Of a DNA stretch of 64,000 nucleotides, positions 16,546 through 25,358 are shown in pieces; the stretch's first letter is position 1; every line of letters begins with the position of its first letter. The notes under the pieces are model-generated. The model saw nothing but the letters and a program-made list of their open reading frames with translations, was not told the origin of the DNA and did no database searches. The DNA lies in NCBI RefSeq assembly GCF_025151045.1, contig NZ_CP102285.1:1674001-1738000 (forward strand), read 5' to 3'. Made by a program: the position numbers and the translations under genes. Origin of the DNA: Parabacteroides johnsonii DSM 18315. GTDB taxonomy: Bacteria; Bacteroidota; Bacteroidia; Bacteroidales; Tannerellaceae.

Positions 16546-17388
16546 TCAGATACTTTTCTCTATGCTCCGCCTGTCACTCGTACGTTGGCGGCTATTCGTG
16601 CGATCCTTGTCAGACCGCTTGTCTTCTTTTTTGTTCTTATCGTAATGTCTGTCTTTATCCCGATCCGGACGTTTCTTGTCATATTTGTCCTTATCGTGCT
16701 TATTCTTGTGATGATCGGAACCGGGACGGCCTCCCTGATGGTGCGGACGATCGTATTTGTCAGGTTTCCACTGTCCATTGTCATGGTGAGGACGGCCATT
16801 GTTATGACTCGGTTGAGGACGATCATATTTGTCCGGCCTCCACTGCCCGTTATCATGACCGGGACGGTCATACTTACCGGGATACCATTTGCCATCGTCG
16901 AAACGGTCGAACCATCTATTGTTCGTATACTCCCACTGGCAATGCCAGTAATGATCTTCATAACGATGGCAGGAGCTGGACGGACGATAGTCCGGATAAT
17001 GCGGATTATTATACCAACCTCTCCAATCATGGATGCGTGTCGGTGTTTCACGGACAAAACGCACATATAAACGGAATTGCGAAGGTGAAAGGATACGCTG
17101 CAACTTCCGGTCCCGCTCCATACGTAGCTTATATATCTTCTGGGCAGACTGGTCCCAATAGCGATAATGTTTGCGTGCTTCACGCTCGATCTTCTCCCCG
17201 TATCGATGAATGATCTTATGATACTCGGCAGCCTGACGGTTCGTCATGCGGATTGCCTGTTCCATCCAGAGGCAGTTCTGGCAATGGGGTTCATTCCATC
17301 CGAAGCTGATCCAAAACTGTGCATATCCCTGCAAACTGCAAAAAAGGACTGCCAACAATATACTACTCAATCTCTTCATGTCACTCAA
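16546..17388 (-). CDS. Secreted protein with His/Asp/Lys-rich repeat tail
   Basis: Not recognised by family. 280 aa (277 if the second Met is used). A signal peptide (SSILLAVLFCSLQGYAQ) is followed by a helical region of ~100 residues with a CQNC pair and a segment ILSPSQFRLYVRFVRE that recalls the LTPxQ repeats of Spy/CpxP-like periplasmic proteins (inference). From about residue 150 the chain is disordered and built on a repeated NGQWxPDKYDRP motif, ending in a run rich in D, K, R and H. Such a tail could bind metal ions or anionic surfaces. A long frame on the opposite strand is a composition artefact. Confidence 0.75.
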   Translation of the reverse strand: MSDMKRLSSILLAVLFCSLQGYAQFWISFGWNEPHCQNCLWMEQAIRMTNRQAAEYHKIIHRYGEKIEREARKHYRYWDQSAQKIYKLRMERDRKLQRILSPSQFRLYVRFVRETPTRIHDWRGWYNNPHYPDYRPSSSCHRYEDHYWHCQWEYTNNRWFDRFDDGKWYPGKYDRPGHDNGQWRPDKYDRPQPSHNNGRPHHDNGQWKPDKYDRPHHQGGRPGSDHHKNKHDKDKYDKKRPDRDKDRHYDKNKKEDKRSDKDRTNSRQRTSDRRSIEKSI

Positions 17389-17444
17389 TTTTTAATTAGC
17401 ACTTACACTCTGTTGCTATTATGACCAGAGAGCGGTGAAAAGGT

Positions 17445-19109
17445 TTAATTTTTCGCTTTCAACAGTTCTTTTGCATTTGCAATGGAAGCACTGGTCAACG
17501 AAGCACCGCTCAGCATACGCGCAATCTCTTTCACACGCTCCTCCTTATTCATTTTCCGGATACGGGTAACGGTCCGTTCATCCGTATCCTCCTTATAAAC
17601 AAAATAATGGTCTTTTCCTTTTGCTGCGATCTGAGGGAGATGGGTAATGGCAAAAACCTGCATCTTCGTACCTAATTCCTGCATGATATCCCCCATTTTA
17701 TCGGCAATATCTCCGGAAACCCCCGTATCCACTTCATCAAAGATGATGGCAGGCAACGCCGTAAATCCGGCAATCATCGCCTTGATACATAACATCAGGC
17801 GGGAGATCTCGCCACCGGATGCCGTCTGAGCCACCGGTTGTAGTTCCGCACTCTTATTGGCAGAAAACATAAACCGGATTTCGTCCATTCCATCGCTTTC
17901 CGGCTCCTGTTTAGGAACAAAATCGATTGCAAAGCGCGTATTCGGCATACCCAGCGGGACAATCATTTCCACCAATTGGGAAGCAATAGCTTTCGAGGCG
18001 ATCTTACGCTGCTCGCTCAATACGGCTGCCTGTTGAAGCAATTCCTGGTGAGAGATTTCCAACTGCTTTTTCAGCGATTCGATCTGTTCATCAAAAGAAT
18101 CGATCTCCTTCAGCTGCTCAGTATATTTATCCTGCAACTCCATCAGTTCTTCAACTTTGGAAACCCGGTGTTTCTGCTCCAGGGTGTATAACGTATTAAG
18201 ACGTTCGTTCACCCAATCCAAGCGTTCAGGATTAAATTCTATATCCTCCTTGAGCACTTCCGTCTCGGAAGCCAAGTCGTTCATATCGATATAGGCAGAA
18301 CGCAGGCGCTCGGCTATTTCTTTCGCTTTCGGATAATAACGTTCCAGGCTGTCTGCGGTGGAAAGGGCCTCTTTTATCAGTTGGACGGCTCCCTGTTCTT
18401 CCCCGTCCAGCAGTTGGGTTATCTTATAAAGAGAACCTTTTATCTCTTCGGCATGAGAAAGGGTTTCCAATTCCTGTTCCAGTTCTTCCTGTTCGCCGGC
18501 AACCAAACCGGCATCGGTTAACTGCTCCAACTGAAAACGCACATAGTCTTCCTCCTGTTTAGTCTGGAGAGCCTTTTCGGTCAGCTCTTTCAGCTCCTTT
18601 TTCAAAAACAAATAACGGCTGTATTCCTTCCGGTAAAGGATCAGCAGAATATCATTTTCAGCCATTACATCGATTACTTTCAACTGAAACCGGTTATCTC
18701 CCAACAAAAGATTCTGGTGTTGCGAATGGATATCGATCAACCGGCTTCCCAACTCCTTCACCACGGAAAGCGGGACAGGAGAATCGTTTACAAAAGCACG
18801 GGACTTTCCCGATGCAAACAATTCCCGGCGAAGAATACAAACCTCCGCATCATACTCCAGGTCATTCGTGAGAAAAAATTCTTCCAGCTTATAGCGGGAG
18901 ACATCAAAGACTGCTTCTATCACACATTTTTCAGAACCGTTTTTAATGCTCTTTCCATCCGCACGCTGTCCTAAGACCAGGGATAGAGCCCCCAATATAA
19001 TAGACTTTCCTGCACCCGTCTCGCCGGTTATCACAGAAAAACCTTTATCGAACTTAATGTCCAGGCTGTCAATCAGAACAAAGTTCCGTATGAATAAAGA
19101 TTTCAGCAT
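17445..19109 (-). CDS. recN: DNA repair protein RecN
   Basis: SMC-like ATPase of 554 aa acting in double-strand break repair. The N-terminal Walker A is ITGETGAGKSIILGAL, the middle is a long coiled coil (about residues 150-350), and the C-terminal half holds the ABC signature (ASGGEISRLML), Walker B (AIIFDEVDTGVSG) and the H-loop (ITHLPQIAA). Length matches the family. It is the last gene of coaBC-DUF4835-recN, an order common in Bacteroidetes. Confidence 0.96.
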   Translation of the reverse strand: MLKSLFIRNFVLIDSLDIKFDKGFSVITGETGAGKSIILGALSLVLGQRADGKSIKNGSEKCVIEAVFDVSRYKLEEFFLTNDLEYDAEVCILRRELFASGKSRAFVNDSPVPLSVVKELGSRLIDIHSQHQNLLLGDNRFQLKVIDVMAENDILLILYRKEYSRYLFLKKELKELTEKALQTKQEEDYVRFQLEQLTDAGLVAGEQEELEQELETLSHAEEIKGSLYKITQLLDGEEQGAVQLIKEALSTADSLERYYPKAKEIAERLRSAYIDMNDLASETEVLKEDIEFNPERLDWVNERLNTLYTLEQKHRVSKVEELMELQDKYTEQLKEIDSFDEQIESLKKQLEISHQELLQQAAVLSEQRKIASKAIASQLVEMIVPLGMPNTRFAIDFVPKQEPESDGMDEIRFMFSANKSAELQPVAQTASGGEISRLMLCIKAMIAGFTALPAIIFDEVDTGVSGDIADKMGDIMQELGTKMQVFAITHLPQIAAKGKDHYFVYKEDTDERTVTRIRKMNKEERVKEIARMLSGASLTSASIANAKELLKAKN

Positions 19110-19121
19110 AGCTATTCCAGA

Positions 19122-20027
19122 TTACTTTTTAAGCGATTCCATACGTGTCGTGAGGGCTGGATACAGATTGGACAACATTTTATAACCTTCCTGCTTCTCC
19201 GGTGTAGTAGCTTTCGAATAAATCAAAACGACCTCATCCAACTTGGAATCGGCGAACATCTGAAGCAACGGTGATGTCGGCCGGGCACTTTTCACCTGTT
19301 CCAAAACCGGAAGCAAACCGATTATAGTCGTACGTCCACGATCCGGATTTGCAGCCATTTCATCGAGCCCCTTACGATGATAGTTATACCACATATCCCG
19401 AAACAGTTCCGAAGTATTGTCCGTCAGGGCCGTTGCCAAAGCATGGCGGTTACGGTCGTTTTCAAAAGCTTTCCAACCCGTCCACGTAGGTTGTGCCTGA
19501 GCCAGACTCACGATCTGCATGGCCTGTCCGAAGAAAGCAGTACCTCCCTTCGGAGAAAAGCTGTCGAAATCCAGTCCGAGGATCGTATAAATATAGAAAA
19601 CAACAGTCGCGATCAGGTTACTGTTCAACGTATTTTCCGTATATTCCAACGGTTCGAATTCGGTATAGTCAAAAGAAAGTTCCGTATCACGATAATTCAG
19701 CAACGTAGTCGTATAGCTGGAATTATATACCGGACGGCGAGCCTGCACCTGTATCTCTCCTTTAAAACTATTGTCCGATACCATCTCGTTGATGATGAGA
19801 GTCATGGAACAGTCGATACGTTCATTCATGGCAAAAGTGGCATCCGTCCACTTTTTGTTATTGACGAAATCATTCAATGCATCCTGCAAGGTTTTGAATA
19901 CCTGTTTATTCGTACTCTGCACCTTATCACTGTTTATCGTGATGCGGGCATTCAACTCCTGTGCCTTACCTATAAAAGGAGCGGCTCCCAACAGACATAT
20001 GCATAATAATTTCTTAATCATTCTCAT
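19122..20027 (-). CDS. DUF4835 family secreted protein
   Basis: Exported protein of 301 aa of unknown function, known from Bacteroidetes genomes between coaBC and recN. The signal peptide is KLLCICLLGAAPFIGKAQ, followed by an all-soluble chain with conserved-looking YYIYTILGLDFDSFSPKGG-type segment near residue 150. The family has been linked to gliding/type IX secretion gene sets in some annotations; nothing here tests that. Its start overlaps the coaBC stop by 4 bp (ATGA). Confidence 0.85.
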   Translation of the reverse strand: MRMIKKLLCICLLGAAPFIGKAQELNARITINSDKVQSTNKQVFKTLQDALNDFVNNKKWTDATFAMNERIDCSMTLIINEMVSDNSFKGEIQVQARRPVYNSSYTTTLLNYRDTELSFDYTEFEPLEYTENTLNSNLIATVVFYIYTILGLDFDSFSPKGGTAFFGQAMQIVSLAQAQPTWTGWKAFENDRNRHALATALTDNTSELFRDMWYNYHRKGLDEMAANPDRGRTTIIGLLPVLEQVKSARPTSPLLQMFADSKLDEVVLIYSKATTPEKQEGYKMLSNLYPALTTRMESLKK

Positions 20028-21226
20028 TTTAATAATGTTGCCAATTTATTTACAATATCAACGGCTACCCCCTGTTTGCTCTTCAACGGATAAGCGATCG
20101 TTCCGCCTTCCTTGTCGATGATCGTGATCTTATTCGTGTCGCAACGGAAACCGGCACCTGCATCCCTCAAAGAATTCAACACGATGAAATCGAGGTTTTT
20201 CCGCTTCAGCTTTCCTTCCGCATGAGCTGTTTCATCATTTGTTTCCAATGCGAAACCCACCAGAACCTGGTTTTCACGTTTGATCATCCCTAACGAGGCT
20301 GCGATATCCTTATTCGGAACCAGGCGGAGCGTCATTTCCCCTTTCGTCTCCCTCTTGATCTTTTCGCTTACCTGCTCACCCGGACGATAATCCGCCACAG
20401 CGGCACAAAGGATACCGGCATCCGCCTGCGGAAAAGCCGTCATGGCCGCCTGATACATTTCTTCGGCCGACTCGACATCGATCCGCTTGATATTCGGATG
20501 AACCGCTGCCAAAGACACCGGTCCTGCGATCAATGTCACTTCGGCCCCCTGCTCTGCACACGCTTCCGCCAATGCAAAGCCCATCTTTCCGGAAGAATAG
20601 TTACCTATAAAACGTACGGGATCTATCTTTTCATATGTCGGACCGGCAGTTATTACAATCTTTTTTTTTTCAAGCTGGGTTTGAGAAGCAAAGAAATCTT
20701 CCAGGACCGCCACGATCTTATCCGGTTCTTCCATACGCCCCTTACCCACCAGATGACTGGCAAGTTCCCCTTCGGCAGGTTCGATGATGCGATTACCGAA
20801 CGAACGCAGACGCTCCAAATTCTGCTGTGTCGATGGATGCGCGAACATATCCAAATCCATTGCCGGTGCGATGAAAACCGGTGCTTTACATGACAGGTAT
20901 GTCGTGACCAGCATATTGTCGGCAATGCCATTCGCCATCTTTCCGATTGTCGAAGCAGTGGCCGGCGCGACCAGCATGGCATCGGCCCAGAGGCCAAGAT
21001 CGACATGACTGTTCCACGTACCGTCGCGATTCGAGAAAAATTCGCTGATCACCGGATGGCTGCTCAAGGTGGATAGCGTGAGCGGCGTTATGAATTCTTT
21101 TCCCGCAGGGGTAATAACAACTTGAACTTCCGCCCCTTTCTTCACAAGGGCACGGATGATATAGGCGGCTTTATAGGCAGCGATGCTCCCTGTTATCCCC
21201 AATATGATATGTTTACCTTTCAGCAT
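20024..21226 (-). CDS. coaBC: Bifunctional CoaBC (phosphopantothenoylcysteine decarboxylase/synthase)
   Basis: Makes 4'-phosphopantetheine from phosphopantothenate in two steps of coenzyme A synthesis; 400 aa. The N-terminal flavoprotein half (CoaC) starts GKHIILGITGSIAAYKAAYII and has the catalytic-His region SHVDLGLWADAMLVAPATAST plus PAMDLDMF; the C-terminal half (CoaB) has ITAGPTYEKIDPVRFIGNYSSG, VAALADY-like AVADYRPG and GFALETND. ATG 21226 (MLKGKHIIL) is preferred to longer in-frame starts. Confidence 0.96.
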   Translation of the reverse strand: MLKGKHIILGITGSIAAYKAAYIIRALVKKGAEVQVVITPAGKEFITPLTLSTLSSHPVISEFFSNRDGTWNSHVDLGLWADAMLVAPATASTIGKMANGIADNMLVTTYLSCKAPVFIAPAMDLDMFAHPSTQQNLERLRSFGNRIIEPAEGELASHLVGKGRMEEPDKIVAVLEDFFASQTQLEKKKIVITAGPTYEKIDPVRFIGNYSSGKMGFALAEACAEQGAEVTLIAGPVSLAAVHPNIKRIDVESAEEMYQAAMTAFPQADAGILCAAVADYRPGEQVSEKIKRETKGEMTLRLVPNKDIAASLGMIKRENQVLVGFALETNDETAHAEGKLKRKNLDFIVLNSLRDAGAGFRCDTNKITIIDKEGGTIAYPLKSKQGVAVDIVNKLATLLK

Positions 21227-21246
21227 TTTATTCGATATGCGGTCCC

Positions 21247-21270
21247 GAGGGTGTGCCCGACACACCCCTC
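21247..21270. repeat. GGGTGTG/CACACCC palindrome
   Basis: Hairpin GGGTGTG-CCCGA-CACACCC between the alcohol dehydrogenase gene and coaBC; may attenuate or terminate transcription from the upstream minus-strand genes. Confidence 0.55.
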
Positions 21271-21291
21271 AAGTCCCTTATTCCATTTTTA

Positions 21292-22443
21292 TTACAAACG
21301 CAACGCCATTATCTCACGGGCCACACGGCTGTCGATATTATGATGTTCACCCAATTTCCAGCCCTGTTTGTCCACAGGAGCAGCAAGGGCATCCAAATCC
21401 TTTTCCGTAATGCCACATTCACCGAGGCGCGTTTTCAGTCCCATCCGGCGGAAGAAATCCTCACAGGCCGCAATTGTCTTTCGTGCCCTCTCCTCTTCCG
21501 TTCCATCTGTAATGCCAAAAACGACTTCCCCCATACGAGCTAACTTGGCCTGCTTCTCTTTAAACATATACGTCATCACGCCCGGCAAGAGGATCGCCAG
21601 TGTTTGTGCATGATCCAGACCGAACTGTGCCGTCAGCGAATAGCCCATACGGTGAGAAGACCAGTCCTGCGGAACTCCCTGTCCGATCCAGACATTCAAC
21701 GCATTGGTTGCCGCCCACATCAGGTTGGCACGGATATCGTAGTCATTCGGATGATCCAGAACTTTCAGTCCCTCTTCATGGATGACGCGCATCAAGCCTT
21801 CCGAAAAGGCATCCTGTACCTTCGCATTGACCGGATATGTCAGATATTGTTCCACTACATGAATAAAAGAGTCGACCACTCCGTTCGCCACCTGTCGAGC
21901 AGGAAGTGAATAAGTCACTTCCGGGTCCAGCACAGAGAATTTAGGGAAAATCAGCGGACTGGCGAAATTCAATTTCTCACGAGTCGATACACGGGAGATA
22001 ACCGAACGTTCGTTCATCTCCGAACCAGTCGCAGCCAATGTAAGCACCGTTCCCAAAGGCAGAGCACTCTTCACCTGCCCGCCTTTCGAAAGGATATCCC
22101 ACGGATCACCTTCGAAACCGACAGATACTGCGATGAACTTTGTTGCATCGATCACCGAACCACCGCCTACGGCCAACAGAAAATCGATCTTCTTCTCTCT
22201 GACGATCTCCACGGCCTTCATACAGGTTTCGTAATGCGGATTTGCTTCGATACCTGGAAATTCGGTCACTTCAAAACTTTCCAACGCCTTCGTCACCTGA
22301 TCGTAGATACCGTTTTTCTTTATGCTTCCGCCACCATATACCATGAGTACCCTGCTTCCTTCCGGAATCAAAGCGGACAAGCGGGCGATGGAACCTTTAC
22401 CGAAAACGACCTTTACCGGGTTACAAAACTCAAAATTATTCAT
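21292..22443 (-). CDS. Iron-containing alcohol dehydrogenase (YqhD/BDH-like)
   Basis: NAD(P)H-dependent aldehyde/alcohol oxidoreductase of 383 aa. The cofactor loop is AVGGGSVIDATKFIAV and the metal site uses D in VVDSFIHVVEQY plus His in SSHRMGYSL and LDHAQTLAILLPG. Similarity in layout to butanol dehydrogenase/YqhD suggests broad aldehyde reduction; the physiological substrate is unknown. Lies 5 bp downstream of the exonuclease gene. Confidence 0.9.
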   Translation of the reverse strand: MNNFEFCNPVKVVFGKGSIARLSALIPEGSRVLMVYGGGSIKKNGIYDQVTKALESFEVTEFPGIEANPHYETCMKAVEIVREKKIDFLLAVGGGSVIDATKFIAVSVGFEGDPWDILSKGGQVKSALPLGTVLTLAATGSEMNERSVISRVSTREKLNFASPLIFPKFSVLDPEVTYSLPARQVANGVVDSFIHVVEQYLTYPVNAKVQDAFSEGLMRVIHEEGLKVLDHPNDYDIRANLMWAATNALNVWIGQGVPQDWSSHRMGYSLTAQFGLDHAQTLAILLPGVMTYMFKEKQAKLARMGEVVFGITDGTEEERARKTIAACEDFFRRMGLKTRLGECGITEKDLDALAAPVDKQGWKLGEHHNIDSRVAREIMALRL

Positions 22444-22448
22444 ACCGC

Positions 22449-23231
22449 TTATTTCGAATTCATATTAAAACCTGCCATCCTTAATTTGATCTCCGTCAAT
22501 TTCTTCTTAGTATTCAACGGGAAATCCCCTTTCATCATCCACTCATAGTACCCCAAATCAGTCTTCAGGACCTCTTCTACCAGACGCCCCTTATGCTTGC
22601 CGAAGTTGATTATCTCTTCGCCCTTGTCGTTATAGACCATCCTTCCGGCAAAGTCCACATTGTTCGTATAGCTTGAATACTTGGAAAGGAAATCAATGTC
22701 GTTCTGCAACTCCGGATAACGGTCCAGCTGCGCTTTCAACACTTCATAAGTCGCCATCGTATCGGCTTCCGCCGTATGGGCGTTTTCAAGGCTCTTGTCA
22801 CAGTAGAACTTATAAGCGGCCGAAAGCGTACGCTGTTCCATCTTATGAAAAATAGTCTGTACGTCTATGAACTTGCGTCTGTTCAAATCGATATCGACAC
22901 CAGCACGCAAAAACTCTTCCGCCAGCAAAGGGATATCGAAACGATTGGAATTATATCCGGCCAGATCACACCCTTCTATCTGGGTTGCCAGCGATTTGGC
23001 TATTTCTTTAAAAGTAGGACAGTCTTTTACATCTTCGTCAGTGATGCCGTGAATGGCGGTCGACTCCGGTGGAATGGGCATTTCCGGATTGATCCGTCTC
23101 GTTTTAGATTCTTCTTTTCCATTCGGGTAAACCTTCACAAAAGAGATTTCCACGATACGGTCTTTAACAATATTAATACCCGTAGTCTCCAAGTCGAAGA
23201 AGACTAACGGGTTTTTCAGGTTTAACTGCAT
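22449..23231 (-). CDS. DnaQ-like 3'-5' exonuclease
   Basis: DEDDh exonuclease of 260 aa. Exo I motif FFDLETTG, Exo II GYNSNRFDIPLL and Exo III with the catalytic His in NAHTAEADTMAT are all present. The C-terminal ~80 residues include the FGKHKG segment (INFGKHKGRLVEEVL) typical of Bacteroidetes epsilon-like exonucleases. It may proofread or act in repair; its position directly downstream of dnaN (11 bp) fits a replication role. Confidence 0.9.
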   Translation of the reverse strand: MQLNLKNPLVFFDLETTGINIVKDRIVEISFVKVYPNGKEESKTRRINPEMPIPPESTAIHGITDEDVKDCPTFKEIAKSLATQIEGCDLAGYNSNRFDIPLLAEEFLRAGVDIDLNRRKFIDVQTIFHKMEQRTLSAAYKFYCDKSLENAHTAEADTMATYEVLKAQLDRYPELQNDIDFLSKYSSYTNNVDFAGRMVYNDKGEEIINFGKHKGRLVEEVLKTDLGYYEWMMKGDFPLNTKKKLTEIKLRMAGFNMNSK

Positions 23232-23242
23232 TTTTTCGTATT

Positions 23243-24367
23243 TTAATCATTCAACATCATAGGCATCAGCAGCATCAGCAGATCCTCGTTCTCTTCGTTT
23301 TCAGAAGGAACGATCAGACCGGCACGTGAAGGATCAGCCAATTCGAGTATCACCTCTTCCGAATTGATGTTGCTCAGTATTTCAATCAGATAAGTAGCCT
23401 TGAAACCGATGCTTAATTCAGTTCCGTCAAAGCTGCAAACAATCTTCTCTTCTGCGGAAGTAGAGAAATCGATATCCTGTGCGGAAACAAGCATTTCACT
23501 TTCCTTCAACTGCAATTTGACAAGGCTGCTGGCCGGATTGGAGAAAACGGAAACACGCTTCAAGGCATTCAGGAAAGAGACACGGTCGATTGTCACCTTG
23601 AAAGGATTTTCCTGCGGGATCACGCTGTTGTAGTTCGGATAACGGCCTTCGATCAGGCGACAAACCATTTCGAAATTAGCACAGTTCACATAGGCGTTGT
23701 TATCATCGAACTTGATGCTGATCATCCCCTCCTCCTTTGACAAAAGGCCTTTTAACAGGTTAGCGGGCTTCTTCGGCAAAATGAAAGAAGCTCTTTCCGG
23801 TGATTTTACCGAAAGATTACGCAGGCGCACCAGTTTATGACCGTCGGAAGCCACAAATGTCAAATCGTCCGTATGAATATCGAAATAGATACCATTCATT
23901 ACCGGACGAAGTTCGTCGTCAGCCGTTGCAAACAACGCGCGGCTGATACCGTTCAGCAACATCTGCGCGTCCATCATGATGGAGATCGCGTTATCATTCA
24001 ACGGTTTCTGCTGCGGATATGTGTCTCCCTTCTGTCCGATAAAATTATATTTACCATTCTGGAAATGGATAAAAATTTCCAAGTTATCATCGTTAATATC
24101 AAAAGTCAGCGGTTGTTCGGGCAACTCCTTCAATGGATCGAGCAGGATTTTTGCCGAGACAGCGAAAAGCCCGCTTCCCTGTGCATTCATCACGTCAACG
24201 GATGTAACCAGACGTGTTTCAGCATCCGAAGCTGTTATGGTAAGTTTATTACCTTCCAGGTTGAAAAGGAAACTGTCCAGGATCGGTAATGAATTCTTAG
24301 AAGCAATAACTTTGCTAATAGATTGCAAACGTGATAACAGCGCTGTGCTGGATACATCAAATCTCAT
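23243..24367 (-). CDS. dnaN: DNA polymerase III sliding clamp (beta subunit)
   Basis: Beta clamp of 374 aa that tethers DNA polymerase III to DNA as a dimeric ring. Three repeated clamp domains are present; recognisable segments are MRFDVSSTALLSRLQSISKVI at the start, ATDDELRPVMNGIYFD mid-chain and the C-terminal LLMLLMPMMLND, the usual hydrophobic-cleft end. It heads dnaN-exonuclease-alcohol dehydrogenase. A weak candidate promoter box (TAATTTTG on the minus strand) is at 24468-24475. Confidence 0.96.
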   Translation of the reverse strand: MRFDVSSTALLSRLQSISKVIASKNSLPILDSFLFNLEGNKLTITASDAETRLVTSVDVMNAQGSGLFAVSAKILLDPLKELPEQPLTFDINDDNLEIFIHFQNGKYNFIGQKGDTYPQQKPLNDNAISIMMDAQMLLNGISRALFATADDELRPVMNGIYFDIHTDDLTFVASDGHKLVRLRNLSVKSPERASFILPKKPANLLKGLLSKEEGMISIKFDDNNAYVNCANFEMVCRLIEGRYPNYNSVIPQENPFKVTIDRVSFLNALKRVSVFSNPASSLVKLQLKESEMLVSAQDIDFSTSAEEKIVCSFDGTELSIGFKATYLIEILSNINSEEVILELADPSRAGLIVPSENEENEDLLMLLMPMMLND

Positions 24368-24515
24368 GGTTCTTAATTATTAATTTGTTTCTATTTATTA
24401 TTTATCAACGTGTTGTAGGTTCGACTCACCGGCAGCCCCCAATCGGACAGCCGCAGATTCGCCCACACAAAATTATGAAAATATTCCATATAACCACCCG
24501 AATGGAGACAAAAAA

Positions 24516-24547
24516 AGAGGTCCTTCCCGCTATGGGGAAGAACCTCT
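24516..24547 (-). terminator. Intrinsic terminator of the rpmB-rpmG-DUF4295 operon
   Basis: Stem AGAGGT (24516-24521) + CTTCCC (24523-24528) pairs with GGGAAG + ACCTCT (24535-24547) with one mismatch; on the minus strand it runs into a T tract. Confidence 0.88.
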
Positions 24548-24572
24548 CTTTGTATCTTGATATTACGCTCTG

Positions 24573-24725
24573 TTATTTAGCGAAATAATCTTTAACAGCT
24601 TCGTTAGGAATCATTTCTTCCTGGAAGATGTAAGCACCGGTCTTCGGGGACTTAACCATCTTGATTACTTTAGAATAGGTACGACCGTCACCTTTCTTAA
24701 ATGTTGCAACCGCTTTTTTTGCCAT
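24573..24725 (-). CDS. DUF4295 family small protein
   Basis: Conserved Bacteroidetes protein of 50 aa, starting MAKKAVATFKKGDGRTYSKV and ending VKDYFAK. It is basic and of unknown function; the strict linkage to the genes for ribosomal proteins L28 and L33 suggests a ribosome-related role (inference). It begins 14 bp after the rpmG stop and is the last gene before the terminator. Confidence 0.85.
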   Translation of the reverse strand: MAKKAVATFKKGDGRTYSKVIKMVKSPKTGAYIFQEEMIPNEAVKDYFAK

Positions 24726-24739
24726 TGTTTAATCTCCTC

Positions 24740-24928
24740 TTACTTAATTTCTTTGTGTAATGTCATCTTCTTCAGGATAGGATTGTACTTCATCAGCTCC
24801 AATCTCTGAGTTGTATTCTTTCTGTTCTTTGTTGTAATATAACGAGATGTACCCGGCATACCACTTTCTTTGTGCTCAGTGCATTCAAGAATTACCTGAA
24901 CTCTGTTACCTTTTGCTTTCTTTGCCAT
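24740..24928 (-). CDS. rpmG: 50S ribosomal protein L33
   Basis: Ribosomal protein of 62 aa: [54 protein letters not shown]. Only one cysteine is present, so this is the zinc-free (C-minus) form. Lies 19 bp after rpmB. Confidence 0.95.
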   Translation of the reverse strand: MAKKAKGNRVQVILECTEHKESGMPGTSRYITTKNRKNTTQRLELMKYNPILKKMTLHKEIK

Positions 24929-24947
24929 TTCTTATTTCCTCCTCAAA

Positions 24948-25187
24948 TTAAGCGTTTAAATAACCTTTTTCAGCAGCTTTCTTAATTGCTGCATCCAAAC
25001 CAAGTTTATTGATAGTACGCAAGCCAGCGGCTGAAATATTCAGGCTAACCCAACAATCCTGTTCTACCCAGTAGAACTTTTTAGTAAACAGGTTCACATC
25101 AAACTTACGTTTCGTTCTTCTCTTAGAGTGAGAAACGTTGTTGCCAACCATTGCTTTCTTTCCGGTAATTTGACAAATTTTAGACAT
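24948..25187 (-). CDS. rpmB: 50S ribosomal protein L28
   Basis: Ribosomal protein of 79 aa: [38 protein letters not shown] and a C-terminal [20 protein letters not shown]. First gene of rpmB-rpmG-DUF4295. Confidence 0.96.
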   Translation of the reverse strand: MSKICQITGKKAMVGNNVSHSKRRTKRKFDVNLFTKKFYWVEQDCWVSLNISAAGLRTINKLGLDAAIKKAAEKGYLNA

Positions 25188-25310
25188 CGCTAATCTTTCT
25201 TTTTAATATTACGAAATTTAAGTCAACTCCTGCTATCTGTCTTCCCTTTTTGAACTGCATCTTGAACAAAAACAAAGATTCTAATAGAGTTTCTCTTCTT
25301 TTACGGGGCA

Positions 25311-25318
25311 CAAAGGTA
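25311..25318 (-). promoter_or_regulatory. Promoter of the rpmB operon
   Basis: Minus strand reads TACCTTTG, with a TTG 21 bp further upstream (25340-25342), matching the -33/-7 spacing of Bacteroidetes promoters; ~124 bp before the rpmB ATG. Confidence 0.65.
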
Positions 25319-25358
25319 CAAATTATTTTCATTCACACACAAGAAATCAACAAATAAA

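Noticed and set aside
16449-17213. Long open frame on the plus strand opposite the His/Asp-rich protein
   Set aside because: Its sequence is full of C/H/Y/D with no family features and arises from the repetitive GC-biased codons of the minus-strand gene, which has a signal peptide and better context.
24411-24445. T-arm-like string GGTTCGACTC suggesting a tRNA or tmRNA 3' end
   Set aside because: The bases on either side do not form a T stem and no acceptor, anticodon or CCA end could be found.
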